Below, piece after piece: positions 4,764 to 5,258 of a stretch of DNA of 5,258 nucleotides. Position numbers and translations under genes: made by a program. Origin of the DNA: Thermococcaceae archaeon. Lineage in GTDB: Archaea > Methanobacteriota_B > Thermococci > Thermococcales > Thermococcaceae. The stretch's first letter is position 1. Each line of letters begins with the position of its first letter. The notes under the pieces are model-generated. The model saw only the letters and a program-made list of their open reading frames with translations. It was not told the DNA's origin and did not search any database. The stretch lies in NCBI GenBank assembly GCA_027064745.1, contig JAMOPD010000416.1, positions 1-5,258 on the forward strand. Direction: 5' to 3'.

Positions 4764-4788
4764 TTTTGGTCACCTCTTATACAGAACT
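4741..4788 (-). repeat. Duplicated gene start, upstream copy
   Basis: Second copy of the regulator's start and SD, shifted by 90 nt (30 codons, same frame). The two differences in the 23-nt core are transitions, and so is the next one; two of the three are silent in the shared codons. It forms the start of the leader ORF. Confidence 0.7.
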
Positions 4789-4800
4789 GGGTAGAAATGG

Positions 4801-4817
4801 ATATTTAAGCTTTTCCC
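4801..4817 (-). promoter_or_regulatory. BRE/TATA promoter of the leader ORF and ACT regulator
   Basis: On the minus strand GGGAAAA (4817-4811) is followed by GCTTAAATAT (4810-4801), a near-ideal archaeal BRE plus TATA box. About 25 nt on gives a start at roughly 4779-4784, so the leader before the upstream SD is only a few nt. No similar box lies between the leader ORF and the regulator, so both share this promoter. Confidence 0.65.
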
Positions 4818-4899
4818 TTAATCAAAATAACTGTGAGAGGGCTTGATAATAAATCCAGTATGTAGGCTGTTAATTATCCTGACAGTACCAATCAAACAG

Positions 4900-4912
4900 A
4901 GAAAAATTTAAA
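4900..4912 (+). promoter_or_regulatory. BRE/TATA promoter of the PfkB kinase
   Basis: AGAAAAATTTAAA combines an A-rich BRE-like part with the TATA-like AATTTAAA (4905-4912). About 25 nt from its centre is 4933, only 4 nt before ATG 4937. The message is therefore probably leaderless or nearly so, consistent with the lack of a good SD. Confidence 0.5.
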
Positions 4913-4936
4913 GTCGGGCTTGCTATACCTGAGACT

Positions 4937-5258
4937 ATGGAGATGGATGTGATTGGAATTGGGAATCTGAACTATGACATCATCATGCTTGTGGAGAGAT
5001 TTCCGGAATTTCACGAGAAGATTCAGGCAAAAAATGCCTTCTTTGGTCTGGGAGGTGCAGCAGCCAACACAATCTCATGGCTGGCTCATATGGGACTGAG
5101 GACGGGGTTTCTCGGTACTGTAGGTGAGGATGAGATAGGTGAAGCTCATATAGCCTACTTCGAAAAAATTGGCGTTGATACAGGGGGAATAAGAGTGGTG
5201 AGTGCTCACTCTGGAATGGCCATCGTAATGATAAAGGGAGATGACAAGAGAATAGTAA
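4937..5258 (+). CDS. PfkB-family sugar/nucleoside kinase, N-terminal part only
   Basis: The first 107 codons of a ribokinase-like (PfkB) kinase, open at the window end; the full protein is normally about 300 aa. Seen: [14 protein letters not shown] (3-16), the opening strand and substrate loop; the signature [17 protein letters not shown] (38-54), matching the family G-G-x3-N block; [15 protein letters not shown] (59-73); and [11 protein letters not shown] (78-88) before the strand [16 protein letters not shown]. The family transfers a phosphate from ATP or ADP to a sugar, nucleoside or similar alcohol. The catalytic Asp and nucleotide site lie beyond the window, so substrate and donor cannot be called. 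Start: ATG 4937; an in-frame ATG at 4943 is the alternative. Neither has a convincing SD. Divergent from the ACT regulator, which could control it, though no operator is evident. Confidence 0.87.
   Translation, partial: MEMDVIGIGNLNYDIIMLVERFPEFHEKIQAKNAFFGLGGAAANTISWLAHMGLRTGFLGTVGEDEIGEAHIAYFEKIGVDTGGIRVVSAHSGMAIVMIKGDDKRIV

Overview
The window looks like chromosomal DNA of a hyperthermophilic euryarchaeon of the order Thermococcales (Pyrococcus, Thermococcus or Palaeococcus). The reasons are the near-canonical pyrococcal-type CutA and acylphosphatase, a DUF99 protein, an ACT-domain regulator of the COG2150 type, short gene spacing, GGTGA/GGAGG ribosome binding sites, TTG/GTG starts, and archaeal BRE/TATA-like boxes about 25 nt before short or absent leaders. 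I could not decide the genus.

Layout. 1-1098 (+): a tight three-gene run made of the 3' end of an M29-like aminopeptidase, a nitroreductase whose track overlaps it (best start TTG 300), and a small conserved protein overlapping the nitroreductase end. 1137-1676 (+): an Lrp/AsnC regulator with its own promoter-like box. 1677-1856: an intergenic stretch with a 19-nt near-repeat and three GTCTAA words. 1857-2693 (+): a two-domain universal stress protein. 2694-2851: the gap between convergent genes, holding a candidate C/D box sRNA on the minus strand. 2852-3735 (-): cutA and a DUF99 gene with a 4-nt overlap. 3736-3807: a shared divergent promoter. 3808-4083 (+): acylphosphatase. 4098-4673 (-): an ACT-domain regulator, tail-to-tail with acylphosphatase only 14 nt away. 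4677-4763 (-): a 28-codon leader ORF that duplicates the start of that regulator. 4937-5258 (+): the 5' part of a PfkB-family kinase, probably leaderless and cut by the window end. No gene-free stretch exceeds 300 nt. I saw no tRNA, rRNA, CRISPR array or insertion sequence.

How the genes relate. The genes are mostly housekeeping or stress-related: redox flavoprotein, stress nucleotide-binding protein, metal tolerance, acyl-phosphate hydrolysis, a nuclease-like DUF99, and two amino-acid-type regulators (Lrp and ACT). They form several small transcription units rather than one pathway.

Two observations stand out. First, the ACT regulator is preceded by an in-frame, ribosome-binding-site-equipped duplicate of its own first codons, which stops 3 nt before the true ATG and carries the downstream SD inside its last codons. 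This is a possible translational coupling or autoregulatory leader. Second, the gap at 2706-2772 has C, D', C' and D-like boxes, a perfect 6-bp terminal stem, a TATA-like box at the right distance, and a guide that appears able to pair with 16S rRNA.
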